Shown: positions 1 through 8,792 of the stretch, piece by piece
How the letters are laid out: the number at the start of each line of letters is the position of its first letter
Position numbering within the stretch: the first letter of the stretch is position 1
Origin: Sulfopaludibacter sp963815475
Lineage (GTDB): Bacteria > Acidobacteriota > Terriglobia > Bryobacterales > Bryobacteraceae
Assembly (NCBI GenBank): GCA_963815475.1
Contig: CAWFHD010000003.1
Location: 6,448,001-6,512,000 of the forward strand
Length of the DNA: 64,000 bases
Reading direction: 5' to 3'
Notes under the pieces: generated by a model
What the model saw: the letters and a program-made list of their open reading frames with translations, nothing else
Told to the model about the DNA's origin: nothing
Databases searched by the model: none
Translations under genes and position numbers: made by a program

Positions 1-251
1 AACCCTTCCTTTTCGATGACGACGTCGTAGTTTCCCGAAAGTAGGTAGGGGATCTTGTAATATCCCTCCGCAGTCGTCTCCCCTTTAGCGACCACACCGG
101 TAGCTTGGTTGGTCGCGGAAACCTTCGCCTTTGGGATAAGCGCCCCCGTTGCATCTGTTACAACCCCGGTAATCGCGCCTTGTTCAACTTGGGCGATACA
201 ATTCATCGCCAGGATAAACGGACATACCAGGACCGCAAGTTTGCGAGACAT
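1..251 (-). CDS. TonB-dependent receptor, N-terminal fragment (carboxypeptidase-regulatory-like domain), cut by window edge
   Basis: Reading leftward from an ATG at 249-251, 83 codons stay open to the window edge. Residues 1-20 form a signal peptide (basic start MSRKLAV, then a hydrophobic stretch ending near CIAQ). This is followed by QGAITGVVTDATGALIPKAKV and a GYYKIPYLLSGNYDVVIEKEG stretch, the signature of the carboxypeptidase-regulatory-like/CNA-B beta-sandwich that opens Oar-type TonB receptors in Acidobacteria. Such proteins are outer-membrane channels for large substrates, and the substrate cannot be inferred here. A GAGGAG ribosome site lies 10 nt before the ATG and a good promoter sits at 293-321. 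Plug and barrel lie outside the window. The same architecture recurs intact at 61011. Confidence 0.85.
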   Translation of the reverse strand, partial: MSRKLAVLVCPFILAMNCIAQVEQGAITGVVTDATGALIPKAKVSATNQATGVVAKGETTAEGYYKIPYLLSGNYDVVIEKEG

Positions 252-707
252 ATGTGGCTCTCTCCTCTATCCGGAACGGATCAATAGGCCAGATTCTAAA
301 TCTGAATGGCGCCGCTGACAACGTTATGTAGTGTGCTAACGTTCTGCGACCCCATGCAAAACAGGCCTGTTTGGCTCAGTTCAGAGCTGTATCGGTAGCT
401 ACGTGGGCATTCCAGGTTGTTAACTCGGTGGAACGTGAGTTTGGAGACTTATGCTGGCGTTACTACTTCCTGGCATCACGCTGCCAGATGGCCCCTGATT
501 GAGGCCGTGAGGGCAAGCCGGACTCCGTGTATTGGCGAAGTGCAAGTTCCCGCGGTCCTGTTTCCGGGAATCACTTGATCGTGCGTAAGCATCCATCCAC
601 CGGGCATCCCCAAGCCTACGGCCATCGCTTCGACGCTGGCACCGATCTAAGACGTGACCAGGAAGAGGCGAGGATCCTCGACCCACAGTTCCTCGATCAG
701 GATGTGA
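252..707. other. Intergenic stretch with no supported gene
   Basis: Apart from the receptor promoter and ribosome site at 262-321, no frame here shows a recognisable protein. Two overlapping short frames between 420 and 724 have compositions typical of shadow reading. A perfect 14-bp palindrome (AAACAGGCCTGTTT, 359-372) lies about 40 bp upstream of the receptor promoter and could be an operator. The right part probably contains the decayed front of the TIGR03435 remnant that follows. Confidence 0.5.
293..321 (-). promoter_or_regulatory. sigma70-type promoter of the left-edge TonB receptor
   Basis: On the minus strand TTGTCA (316-321) is separated by 17 bp from TAGAAT (293-298). The ribosome site GAGGAG (262-267) and the ATG at 251 follow, leaving a leader of roughly 35 nt. 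Confidence 0.6.
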
Positions 708-911
708 TTTTGCAGGCGGGGTAATCGAGAACTAAAGGGTAACTATTACTTCGCATTGCGCTTCGCACGGGATGACCGCGACGTTGAGACCGATGCCCCG
801 ACGATGTTTGCGGGGCTTCAGGAAAAGTTCGGTCTGAAACTGGAAAGGCACAAAGGGCCTATCGAGATCCTGGTAGTAGATCGCATCGAAAGCACGCCGA
901 CCGAGAACTGA
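708..911 (+). pseudogene. Remnant of a TIGR03435-family gene (last ~60 codons only)
   Basis: The frame is open from 708 and ends at TGA 909-911, with an in-frame TGA at 705-707 and no usable start. It reads LKGNYYFALRFARDD, then FAGLQEKFGLKLERHKGP, then IEILVVDRIESTPTEN at the C-terminus. This is the conserved tail of TIGR03435 (compare the ends of the proteins at 24002 and 41675). Family members are normally 230-300 residues, so about three quarters of the gene is missing or decayed. No function is expected. Confidence 0.8.
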
Positions 912-961
912 GACGCCGGCGCAGGCTAATCTATTCGCTCAAATCCGCCGATAGACGGTGC

Positions 962-3004
962 ATGAAGAGCTTGCGCCTTCTGCTCATAGTCGCCACGGCG
1001 CTCGATAGCGCGCTGGCGCAGCATGTCGGCGATCCGACCAACGACCTGGACAAGGTAAGTGTCGATGAACTTTTCAGTGTTCAGGTGACGTCCGTCGGAC
1101 GCAAGGCGGAGAAGCTTTCCAAAGCCTCAGCCGCGGTTTTCGTGCTGACGGCGGATGACATTCGGCGATCCGGCGCCACCTGCATTCCAGAGGCGCTCCA
1201 GTGGGTGCCCGGGCTGACGGTTTTGAAGCTCGACGACCGGGCGTGGGTGGTTTCCGCGCGTGGCGGCGCCAGTCAATATGCCGACAAGATGCTGGTAATG
1301 ATCGACGGCCGGTCGCTCTACACGCCACTGTTTTCGGGCGTGCTGTGGGAGACCATCAGTGTCCCTATGGAAGATATCGAACGGATTGAGGTGGTGCGCG
1401 GCCCCGGCGCGGTGATGTGGGGCCCCAATGCAGTCAATGGGGTGATCAACATCATTTCCAGGAGTTCGCAGCAAACCAAGGGCGGTGTAGTGAGCGTCGC
1501 GGTCGGCAATGAGCAGCGTGGCGTCGCCGAAGCTCGATGGGGCGCTTCGCCTAGCGACCGTTTGTCCTACCGAATCTGGGGAGAAATCGAGGATTCCGCA
1601 CCCGGCTTCCCAGCCCTGGGCGCCCATCACTTCCTTTACGGTTCTACGTCCATGACTCCGCTCGGCGACTTGGGCACAGCCGCCGGCCACGTGGGCTTCC
1701 GGTTTGACGGCCAACCCACACAGCATGATCAATGGATGGTCCAGGGAGACGCATATCGTAGCGACCAGCAGGATCAGGTCGGGTATGGCGTGGTTTTGCC
1801 GGCGAAGGTGGATCTGGCCAATGGTCACTCGGATTTCGAGGGTGGATCCATCCAAGGCCAGTGGACCCGGTCATCCTCCACCGGCAGCGAAGGCGTTCTT
1901 CGGTTTTCCTACGATAAGACGAAGATCGATTATCCCTTCATCGCCGGCGATCTCAACAATCTGAATGTCGACTATCAGAGACGGTGGCAGACTGGCGAAC
2001 AAAACGAGATCTACCTGGGCGTCGGCTATCAGCAGTATTGGGATAACACAATGGGCCGTCGTTTCGTAAGTTTTAGTCCGGCCGCCTCCACCTATCGTGA
2101 CGGAGATCTGGTGCTCCGCGATGAATTGCAATTGCTGCCCGAAAAGTTGCGCGTATCGGCCGGCGTGCGGCTGGACTACTCGTCCTACCACCAGTGGCAA
2201 TACCAGCCCAGTCTTCGGCTGCTATATACGCCGTGGGCGCAGCAGTCGGTGTGGATTGGGGTATCGAGAGCGGTGCAGGTTCCCAGCCGATTCGATCGGG
2301 ACATGCGCAACAGTTTCGGCAGCTCGTTGATTCCGGGAGTCCCCATTCCGGTCACATTGTTTGCGCAGGGATCGCCAAACATGCGCTCGGAGGTGGAACG
2401 GAGTCTGGAAGCGGGATACCGGCTGCAGTCAGGGCAGCGGTGGTCGGTGGATACTTCGGTCTTCTGGAGCTACTACAACCGGCTGCATGCATTTCAAGGC
2501 CCGATGATGCCGCTAGTCAGCTTTGCCGGGCAAGCGTCGCAATTGACGCTCTCAGGGATTGGCGTCAATGCAGGAACGGGCCGATCTTACGGGGCCGAAA
2601 TCTGGTCCACCCTGCAGGTCACGCAGAATTGGCGGCTGATGCCGGCATATTCGTATCTGAACGAAGCCGATTGGCTGCCGGCGGCAACGTACTATCGCTA
2701 CAGCTTCGAGGACGATCCGGCGACCCTGGCGCACCAGGGTTCGTTGCGGTCGCAGCACAACCTTTCGCGCACAGTGAAGCTGGATCTGATGGCAAAGGTG
2801 CGTTCGCGCGACCGGAACCTGGGATTGCCTGGAGTTCTGATCTTGGACGCGCATCTTGGCTGGCGGCCCTACCGGAGCGGCGAAATCGCCTTTACGGTGC
2901 AGAACATCGCCAACCGACAGGTGTTGGAGGGATTCTCGCTCAACCCAAACATCACGGTTCCGACGCGGCGCACTTTCGTTTTCAAGTGGTCACAGCGTTT
3001 GTGA
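962..3004 (+). CDS. TonB-dependent outer-membrane receptor (BtuB/colicin-receptor type)
   Basis: A 680-residue protein with a signal peptide at 1-20 (MKSLRLLLIVATALDSALAQ). The plug domain spans about 50-165 and contains LTADDIRRSGATCIPEALQWVPG, DGRSLYTPLFSGVLWE, IERIEVVRGPGAVMWGPNAVNGVINI, followed by a 22-strand-type barrel to the C-terminus. There is no carboxypeptidase-like N-terminal domain, unlike the receptors at the two window edges. It is the first gene of a three-gene operon with a YfiR-like periplasmic protein and a hybrid histidine kinase (16-nt gap, then a 4-nt overlap). This suggests the receptor takes part in signal input, or that its uptake is controlled by the pathway. The substrate is unknown. 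No clear Shine-Dalgarno precedes the ATG. Confidence 0.88.
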   Translation: MKSLRLLLIVATALDSALAQHVGDPTNDLDKVSVDELFSVQVTSVGRKAEKLSKASAAVFVLTADDIRRSGATCIPEALQWVPGLTVLKLDDRAWVVSARGGASQYADKMLVMIDGRSLYTPLFSGVLWETISVPMEDIERIEVVRGPGAVMWGPNAVNGVINIISRSSQQTKGGVVSVAVGNEQRGVAEARWGASPSDRLSYRIWGEIEDSAPGFPALGAHHFLYGSTSMTPLGDLGTAAGHVGFRFDGQPTQHDQWMVQGDAYRSDQQDQVGYGVVLPAKVDLANGHSDFEGGSIQGQWTRSSSTGSEGVLRFSYDKTKIDYPFIAGDLNNLNVDYQRRWQTGEQNEIYLGVGYQQYWDNTMGRRFVSFSPAASTYRDGDLVLRDELQLLPEKLRVSAGVRLDYSSYHQWQYQPSLRLLYTPWAQQSVWIGVSRAVQVPSRFDRDMRNSFGSSLIPGVPIPVTLFAQGSPNMRSEVERSLEAGYRLQSGQRWSVDTSVFWSYYNRLHAFQGPMMPLVSFAGQASQLTLSGIGVNAGTGRSYGAEIWSTLQVTQNWRLMPAYSYLNEADWLPAATYYRYSFEDDPATLAHQGSLRSQHNLSRTVKLDLMAKVRSRDRNLGLPGVLILDAHLGWRPYRSGEIAFTVQNIANRQVLEGFSLNPNITVPTRRTFVFKWSQRL

Positions 3005-3020
3005 GTGGAGACGAGCCAAA

Positions 3021-3563
3021 GTGAAAGCAAGACAGCAGGGCGCGATCTCGGCATGTCTGGCGCTTGTGGCGCTGACATCGAGCGGCCGTCCTGCCTCATC
3101 GGATGCCGAAGATGCGCTCAAGTCCGCTGCGGTCTGGGGCTTCCTGCGGTACTCGGAATGGCCGCCCACCAGCGACAGTCGGATCACCGTTGGCGTCCTG
3201 GGCCGCTCCGATTTTGCGCAGGTGCTGCGTCAGACGCTGGAAGGAAAGACGGTGCAAAACCGGCCGGTCCGCGTGGTGGATTTCCGCTTCGATCCGCATT
3301 GCTGCCAGTTGATTTACTTCGCCACCGATCGCGCGGCGGAAATCAAGCACGCACTCGAAAATGAGCCGCCGAACGTGCTGACTATCGGGGAAGACGACCG
3401 CTTCATGGACTTCGGCGGGACGGTGAGGTTGTTCGTCGACGACGGTCACATCGCCTTCGAGACCAGCCTGGATGCGCTGGCCCATTGCGGCATCAAGATC
3501 AACCCCAGCCTGCTGCGGTTGGGCCAGATCCGGGAGCGCGGAAGAAAGAAGGCCGCCCAGTGA
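3021..3563 (+). CDS. YfiR-family (DUF4154) periplasmic regulator
   Basis: A 180-residue protein from the GTG at 3021 (GGAG at 3006-3009 as a weak ribosome site). It has an N-terminal export signal (KARQQGAISACLALVALTSS) and the DUF4154 pattern: KSAAVWGFLRYSEWP near the start, ITVGVLGRSDF, RPVRVVDF, CCQLIYFA, NVLTIGED, then GTVRLFVDDGHIAFETSLDAL and INPSLLRLGQI at the end. In Pseudomonas, YfiR is a periplasmic inhibitor of the membrane diguanylate cyclase YfiN. The YfiN position is taken here by the hybrid kinase whose gene overlaps by 4 nt (GTGA). The inferred role is a periplasmic ligand for that kinase's sensor domain. Confidence 0.82.
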   Translation: MKARQQGAISACLALVALTSSGRPASSDAEDALKSAAVWGFLRYSEWPPTSDSRITVGVLGRSDFAQVLRQTLEGKTVQNRPVRVVDFRFDPHCCQLIYFATDRAAEIKHALENEPPNVLTIGEDDRFMDFGGTVRLFVDDGHIAFETSLDALAHCGIKINPSLLRLGQIRERGRKKAAQ

Positions 3564-5500
3564 CACGCTACTTTTCCCTGCGCTGGAAGTTGATCGTCCT
3601 GATTGCGGGAGGGAGCGTGGTGGCGTCGCTCATCGCCGCGGCCGGCTTTACCTGGATCGACATGGAGCGCTTCTGGCGACAAACAAGGTCTCAAGTGGAG
3701 GCCATCGGCGACATCGTCGCCGACCAGGCAGGTCCGGCGATTATGCTGGGCGACCAGAAGGCCGCTGGAGAGATTCTGGCGTCGCTACGAGCGGACAGCC
3801 AGATCCGCGATGCGGTGCTGCTCGACAGTAGCGGCGCGTGCTTTGCCGCCTTTCACCGTTTGCCATCCGCAGGCCCAGCAGACCCGAGCGGCCGCCTTGC
3901 CGTGCCGGGCCGGGAGTCCCAGCGGGGCTGCGACCGGGCATTGCCGGTTGAAGACGCCATTGTGGTGTTGCGGCCGGTGGGCCGGGGGTTGGACCGGGTA
4001 GGGACAGTAACCCTATCGGCCGGTGTGCCTTCGGCATTCGCGATTCTGCGGCAATACCTGGGTGGGACAGCGCTGATCGTCATGCTGAGCTTGTTTGTGG
4101 CAGCCTTAGTGGCGATGCTGCTGCAATCCGGCGTGACCACGCCGGTGCTGGAGATGGCGCGCATCGCACAGCACATCACGCAGACACATCATTTCGAGGA
4201 TCGTGTGGCGGTGAACTCGTCAGACGAACTGGGAGTGCTGGCCTCGTCGTTCAACGCCATGCTGGACGAGATTGGGCGGCGCGATTCGGAACTGGCGCAG
4301 CAACGCTTCCGGTTGGAGCAGCAGGTGGCGGAACGAAATCGCGTGAATGCCGAGTTGCTGGCCGCCAAACAAAAGGCGGAAGATGCGGCGCAGTTTCGAA
4401 GCGAATTCCTGGCCAACATGAGCCATGAGCTCCGCACGCCTATGAATGGTGTGATGGGTATGATCGACCTGGTGCTCGAGACGAACTCCGATCCGGAAGA
4501 GTGCGAACAGCTTCTGGTAGCGCGCAACGCGGCGCAGTCGCTAGTGACCGTGCTCAACGACATATTGGATCTGTCGAAGATCGAAGCCGGAAAGATGACT
4601 ATCGAGTCGATTGGCTTCGAACTGTCCAGGATTTTGAGCGAAGCCTTGCGAATATTCGATATTCGGGTGCGCCAGAAGAATCTCGAAATGCGCCTGGCGA
4701 TGGCGGCGAACTGTCCGGCATGGGTGCGGGGCGATCCGGTGCGGCTGCGACAGATTTTGATCAACCTGGCGGGCAACGCAGTGAAGTTTACGCTGCAGGG
4801 CTCCATTCTGGTTTTCGTCACCCCCTCGGGACCCGGCACGCTGCGCTTTGAGGTGCGCGATACCGGCATCGGTATTCCCGGCAATAAGCTCAGCGCCGTT
4901 TTCGAAGCATTCGCACAAGCGGATGGATCGCACACCCGGCAGTTTGGTGGCAGCGGCCTGGGGCTGGCGATTACGCGCCGCCTTGTGAACCTCATGGGAG
5001 GCCGGCTCTGGGCCGAGAGCGAAATGGGTCGCGGAAGCTCCTTCTTTTTCGACCTGCCGCTGGCTCCGCATGCGGCGCCCTCGGAGTTGGACGATGCTCC
5101 GGCGCCGGACCAGACTCCGCTTCCACCTCTGCGAGTGCTGGTGGCGGAAGACAACCCGATCAATCAGAAGGTAATCTGTTCCATGTTGAGCCGGCAGGGT
5201 TGGGCCACCACGCTCGCGACGAATGGGGACGAGGCCTGGCGGAAGTTCGCGCCGGACGCGTTCGATCTGGTTCTGATGGACGTCCAGATGCCCGAGATGG
5301 ATGGCCTGTCGGCCACCCGGCGGATCCGCGAACTGGAGGCCCAGCGAGATTCGGGGCGGACGCCGGTGCTGGCGTTGACGGCGCATGCCTCGGAGTCGCA
5401 GCATCTGCAGTGTCTGGCGGCGGGGATGGAAGGAGTGGTGACCAAGCCCGTGGCTTTCCGGGCACTCTTGGACAGCATCCGGGGCGTTCTAGGGTCGTAG
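3560..5500 (+). CDS. Hybrid sensor histidine kinase with HAMP, HisKA, HATPase and receiver domains
   Basis: A 646-residue protein starting at the GTG that overlaps the YfiR stop. TM1 is about 10-31. A periplasmic sensor of ~135 residues resembles the CHASE8 domain of YfiN (early WIDMERFWRQTRSQVEAIGDIVADQ and a later segment with a Cys pair). TM2 is about 168-190, then HAMP and a coiled coil to ~275. HisKA carries NMSHELRTPMNG with phosphoacceptor His289. The ATPase shows NAGNAVKFT-type N box, DTGIGIP and GGSGLGLAI. A C-terminal receiver has AEDNPINQKV, Asp574 in LMDVQMPEMDG and the KP motif. It lacks a DNA-binding output, so a separate response regulator or phosphotransfer partner is expected elsewhere. 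The CHASE8 assignment is by resemblance only. Confidence 0.88.
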   Translation: MTRYFSLRWKLIVLIAGGSVVASLIAAAGFTWIDMERFWRQTRSQVEAIGDIVADQAGPAIMLGDQKAAGEILASLRADSQIRDAVLLDSSGACFAAFHRLPSAGPADPSGRLAVPGRESQRGCDRALPVEDAIVVLRPVGRGLDRVGTVTLSAGVPSAFAILRQYLGGTALIVMLSLFVAALVAMLLQSGVTTPVLEMARIAQHITQTHHFEDRVAVNSSDELGVLASSFNAMLDEIGRRDSELAQQRFRLEQQVAERNRVNAELLAAKQKAEDAAQFRSEFLANMSHELRTPMNGVMGMIDLVLETNSDPEECEQLLVARNAAQSLVTVLNDILDLSKIEAGKMTIESIGFELSRILSEALRIFDIRVRQKNLEMRLAMAANCPAWVRGDPVRLRQILINLAGNAVKFTLQGSILVFVTPSGPGTLRFEVRDTGIGIPGNKLSAVFEAFAQADGSHTRQFGGSGLGLAITRRLVNLMGGRLWAESEMGRGSSFFFDLPLAPHAAPSELDDAPAPDQTPLPPLRVLVAEDNPINQKVICSMLSRQGWATTLATNGDEAWRKFAPDAFDLVLMDVQMPEMDGLSATRRIRELEAQRDSGRTPVLALTAHASESQHLQCLAAGMEGVVTKPVAFRALLDSIRGVLGS

Positions 5501-5530
5501 AAAGCCAGACGATGCCGGGCGCGGCCCTTC

Positions 5531-6013
5531 CTAAGCTCTTCGCCGCATTTCGGCTCTGGCTTCGTCCTCCGCGGTCCGGGCGCGCTCGGTCTCTCGTTTG
5601 TCGTGTAGTTTCTTACCTTTAGCCACGGCGATCTCGCACTTGATCTTGCCCTTTTTCAGGTAGATCTTGGTGGGGATCAGGGCTAGGCCCTTTTCTCGGG
5701 TCTGGACCTGCAGTTTGTCGATTTCCCGGCGATGCAGCAAGAGTTTTCGATTGCGGATGGGTGGGTGGTTTTCGCGATTGCCGTGGGAGTACTGGCTGAT
5801 GTGAGCATTCATCAGCCATGCTTCATTATCCAAAACCGTGGCATACGCCTCTTTGAGTTGGATTTTCCCGTCCTTGGCCGCCTTCACCTCGGTTCCGGTA
5901 AGCACCATGCCGGCTTCGAAGCGGTCCATAAGGAAGTAATTATGGCCGGCCTGCCGGTTGTCGCTCAGGATTTTAAGGGTGGTGTCTCGGTCAGCCAAGG
6001 GAATTATCCCCAT
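5531..6013 (-). CDS. smpB: SsrA-binding protein SmpB
   Basis: A 160-residue cytoplasmic RNA-binding protein that delivers tmRNA to stalled ribosomes (trans-translation). Visible family signatures are NRQAGHNYFLMDRFEAGMVLTGTEVKA, the IQLKEAYA strand, NAHISQYSHGNRENHPPIRNRKLLLHRREID and GLALIPTKIYLKKGKIKCEIAVAKGKKLHDKRE, ending in a basic Arg-rich tail. Length and order of motifs are normal. The first ATG at 6013 is used and conserved sequence begins ~15 residues in. It is transcribed convergently to the kinase gene with only 30 bp between them. No tmRNA gene was noticed in the window. Confidence 0.97.
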   Translation of the reverse strand: MGIIPLADRDTTLKILSDNRQAGHNYFLMDRFEAGMVLTGTEVKAAKDGKIQLKEAYATVLDNEAWLMNAHISQYSHGNRENHPPIRNRKLLLHRREIDKLQVQTREKGLALIPTKIYLKKGKIKCEIAVAKGKKLHDKRETERARTAEDEARAEMRRRA

Positions 6014-6142
6014 TTAGGTTCAACGGACGGAACCCTAACGTCGTCAATGAGTTTAGATGATCCGTCTGTACGCAATTTATCTTAACACAGGGGTCTTGGG
6101 AGCCCGTTGCGGCATCCGGCAGCCTCGGAAGACTTAAGGAAC

Positions 6143-8788
6143 ATGTCTCTTTTCAATCGCTTAGTTGCTGTGCTGATGACTGCTGTGTTGATTGGGCCCG
6201 TGGCACCGCTCCAGGCTGCAAACCGCAAAGGCGACAAGTATTACGCCGAAGGCCGAGCCCATGAAGAGAAGAAGGAATGGGACGCCGCCCTCGAAGCTTA
6301 CGAGAAGGCTCTTTCCCAGGATCCGGCGGAGATGCTCTATCAGATGGCTCAGCAGAAGGCCGCCTTCCAGGCCGGCCAGATGCATGTGGACCGCGGATTG
6401 AAACTGCGCAATCAAGGTCAGTTGGGAGAGGCGCTCCTCGAATTCCAAAAGGCCTATGCGATCAACCCGGGCGCCGCCGTCGCTACCCAGGAACTGAAAT
6501 TGACCCAGGAGATGATCGAGCGGGAGCGCCGCCGTGTGGAGCAGACCGGTAAGGAAGGGTCGCCCCAGCAACGCTCACTAACCCCTGTAGAAGAGCTGAA
6601 AAAGCAGGAGATGGAGAGGATCGATCGCATTTTGCCGGTCCCCGAGCTGCACCCCACCCATCCGACGCTCGACCCCTTCAAGATGAGCGCGCAGAAAACC
6701 AAGGTGATTTACGAGACGATCGCGAAACTAGCGGGCGTGAACGTGGTGTGGGATCCGGAATACCAGCCGCCGCAGCGCGACACCATCACGGTGGACTTCA
6801 GCCAGCCGTCCACGCTTGAAGAGGCGCTGGATGCCGTTTCGGTGCAGACCAAGTCTTTCTGGAAGGCACTTTCTCCCAACACGATTTTCATCACCAATGA
6901 CAATGCCAACAAGCGCCGCGATTACGAAGAGCAGGTGACCAAGGTTTTCTATTTGCAAAACGTAATGGTGGCGGCTGAGCTGCAGGAAATCGTCAATGTG
7001 GTCCGCACCGCCGCCGATATCAACCGGGTTTTCCCTTACAACGCGCAGTTTGCGCTGGTGGTGCGCGGCGAGGCCGACCGCGTGGAACTGGCCGAAAAGC
7101 TGATTCATGCGCTGGACAAGCCGAAGTCGGAAGTAGTCGTGGATATCTTCGTGATGGAGGCGAGCACGGTTTTCAGCCGGCAGCTCACGGCGGCGATTGC
7201 CTCGACCGGTCTCAACTCGCCGATCGCCTTTACTCCACGCCCCAGCATTCAGGTGCAGGGAATCAACAATAACAACACCTCCACCTCCACCACCAGTACC
7301 ACCACTGCCACCAATCCCACCACTACTACTCCGACCACCGGCACCGGAACCAGCAGCACGACGGGTGCGTCCATTCCGCTCGCGAATTTGGGCCATCTGT
7401 CGAGCGCCGATTGGTCTACCACTCTGCCGGGCGCGCTGCTGCAGGCTGCCATGAGCAATGCCAAGACTAAGGTGCTGCAAGCGCCGCAATTGCGCGCGGT
7501 GGACAATCAGAAAGCGACCATGAAGATCGGCGAACGCGAGCCGACCGCGAGCGGCAGCTTCCAACCCGGCATCGGCGGCGTGGGCATCAACCCCCTGGTC
7601 AATACGCAGTTCACCTATATCGATGTCGGTGTGAACGTCGAAATGACGGCGCGGGTGCATGACAACAACGAAGTCTCCATGCACATCTCGCTAGACATTT
7701 CGAACATCACCGGCACGGTGAACCTGGGCGGCATCAACGAGCCGATCATCGGGCAGCGGAAGATCGATCACGACCTGCGCATGCGCGAGGGTGAAGTGGC
7801 GCTGCTGGGCGGCCTGATCAACCAGCAGGACGATAAGACGGTGACCGGCATTCCCGGTCTGTCCAGCATTCCGCTGCTGCGCAGGCTGTTTACCGGGGAA
7901 AGCATCGATCACAATAAAGATGAGTTGATGATCCTGCTGGTGCCGCACATCGTGCGGCGGCCCGAATTCACGCCAGCGGACATCCGCGCCATCGCGGTGG
8001 GGAACGCTACTACCATTCAACTCCACCACTCGCCCAAGCCGCTGGCAGATGCAATTCTGGCTGCCGACGCGCCGGTTCCGCCCGCGAACCTGCCCGGAGT
8101 GGTGGGAACCATACCGGCCGAAACTCCCAACGCGCCTTTAGCGCCGACGAATGCCGCCGTGCCTGCGCCGCTGCCGCCGCCTACGTCCAGCCGGGTGCCT
8201 GTGACGCCTTCGACCACGATGCCGCCTGCCACGGCGCCGCCGCTGCCGCCGGGAATCGCCGCGCCGCCCACGGGAGGGACCGCGACGATGTCGGGTACCG
8301 GTCCAGCGCCTATGCCCGCTCCACCGGCTCAAGGCGCTCCGGCGCCGCCCGCGCCGCCGGCTGCCGGCGGAGCCGCCCGGGTTCGATTCAATCCTCCGCA
8401 AACCGATGTCTCCTCGTCCTCGAACTTCGCCATGTCCGTGGTGATGGACGGGGCGACGGATGTGACGGGCGGATCGATGCAAGTGGCGTTCGACCCAAAG
8501 CTGCTGAAACTCAACGATGTGACCGTAGGCGACTTGATGGGGGCCGACGGACAACAGCCGGTAGTCAGCAAGAATATCCAAAACGAAATCGGCCAGGCCA
8601 CGATTCAACTCAATCGCCAGGCGGGCGCTCCGGGTATTACGGCGCCCACGGGTGTTCTGGTGTTCCTGAATTTCCAGGCGGTCGGCAAGGGCACTGCCAC
8701 GGTGAACGCTAGCAATGTGGGGATCCGAAACTCGCAGGGGCAGGTGGTGGCGTCGGGCAACCCGCAGGCTGCGGTTAACATCAAATAG
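6143..8788 (+). CDS. Secretin (GspD/PilQ superfamily) with N-terminal TPRs and C-terminal cohesin domain
   Basis: An 881-residue protein from the ATG at 6143 (TAAGGA just upstream); an earlier in-frame ATG at 6107 would place residues before the signal peptide. Order: signal peptide 1-25; TPR repeats about 28-130; Secretin_N/STN-like part about 180-350 with VNVVWDPEY and VVVDIFVMEA; a Thr/Ser/Asn-rich loop at 374-405; the secretin core about 410-620 with VLQAPQLRAVDNQKATMKIGE and EGEVALLGGLI, GIPGLSSIPLLRRLF, DELMILLVPHIV; a Pro/Ala-rich linker about 640-745; and a cohesin-like beta-sandwich about 746-880. Secretins form the outer-membrane pore of type II secretion or type IV pili. It is followed 4 nt later by a pseudopilin operon. 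A secretin ending in a cohesin module is unusual. Confidence 0.87.
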   Translation: MSLFNRLVAVLMTAVLIGPVAPLQAANRKGDKYYAEGRAHEEKKEWDAALEAYEKALSQDPAEMLYQMAQQKAAFQAGQMHVDRGLKLRNQGQLGEALLEFQKAYAINPGAAVATQELKLTQEMIERERRRVEQTGKEGSPQQRSLTPVEELKKQEMERIDRILPVPELHPTHPTLDPFKMSAQKTKVIYETIAKLAGVNVVWDPEYQPPQRDTITVDFSQPSTLEEALDAVSVQTKSFWKALSPNTIFITNDNANKRRDYEEQVTKVFYLQNVMVAAELQEIVNVVRTAADINRVFPYNAQFALVVRGEADRVELAEKLIHALDKPKSEVVVDIFVMEASTVFSRQLTAAIASTGLNSPIAFTPRPSIQVQGINNNNTSTSTTSTTTATNPTTTTPTTGTGTSSTTGASIPLANLGHLSSADWSTTLPGALLQAAMSNAKTKVLQAPQLRAVDNQKATMKIGEREPTASGSFQPGIGGVGINPLVNTQFTYIDVGVNVEMTARVHDNNEVSMHISLDISNITGTVNLGGINEPIIGQRKIDHDLRMREGEVALLGGLINQQDDKTVTGIPGLSSIPLLRRLFTGESIDHNKDELMILLVPHIVRRPEFTPADIRAIAVGNATTIQLHHSPKPLADAILAADAPVPPANLPGVVGTIPAETPNAPLAPTNAAVPAPLPPPTSSRVPVTPSTTMPPATAPPLPPGIAAPPTGGTATMSGTGPAPMPAPPAQGAPAPPAPPAAGGAARVRFNPPQTDVSSSSNFAMSVVMDGATDVTGGSMQVAFDPKLLKLNDVTVGDLMGADGQQPVVSKNIQNEIGQATIQLNRQAGAPGITAPTGVLVFLNFQAVGKGTATVNASNVGIRNSQGQVVASGNPQAAVNIK

Positions 8789-8792
8789 GGAT

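Noticed and set aside
359..372. 14-bp palindrome AAACAGGCCTGTTT
   Set aside because: Kept only as a note: no regulator is adjacent, and a single palindrome of this length can occur by chance.
420..724. Short open frames on both strands upstream of the TIGR03435 remnant
   Set aside because: No recognisable protein sequence, no ribosome site, and mutual overlap; more likely decayed DNA.
4189..5163. 324-codon open frame on the minus strand
   Set aside because: Antisense to the kinase catalytic region; Ser/Arg-rich and without domains.
7265..7360. Thr/Ser/Asn-rich low-complexity tract as a possible insertion or repeat element
   Set aside because: It is in frame inside the secretin, where variable loops are common; the flanking core is intact.
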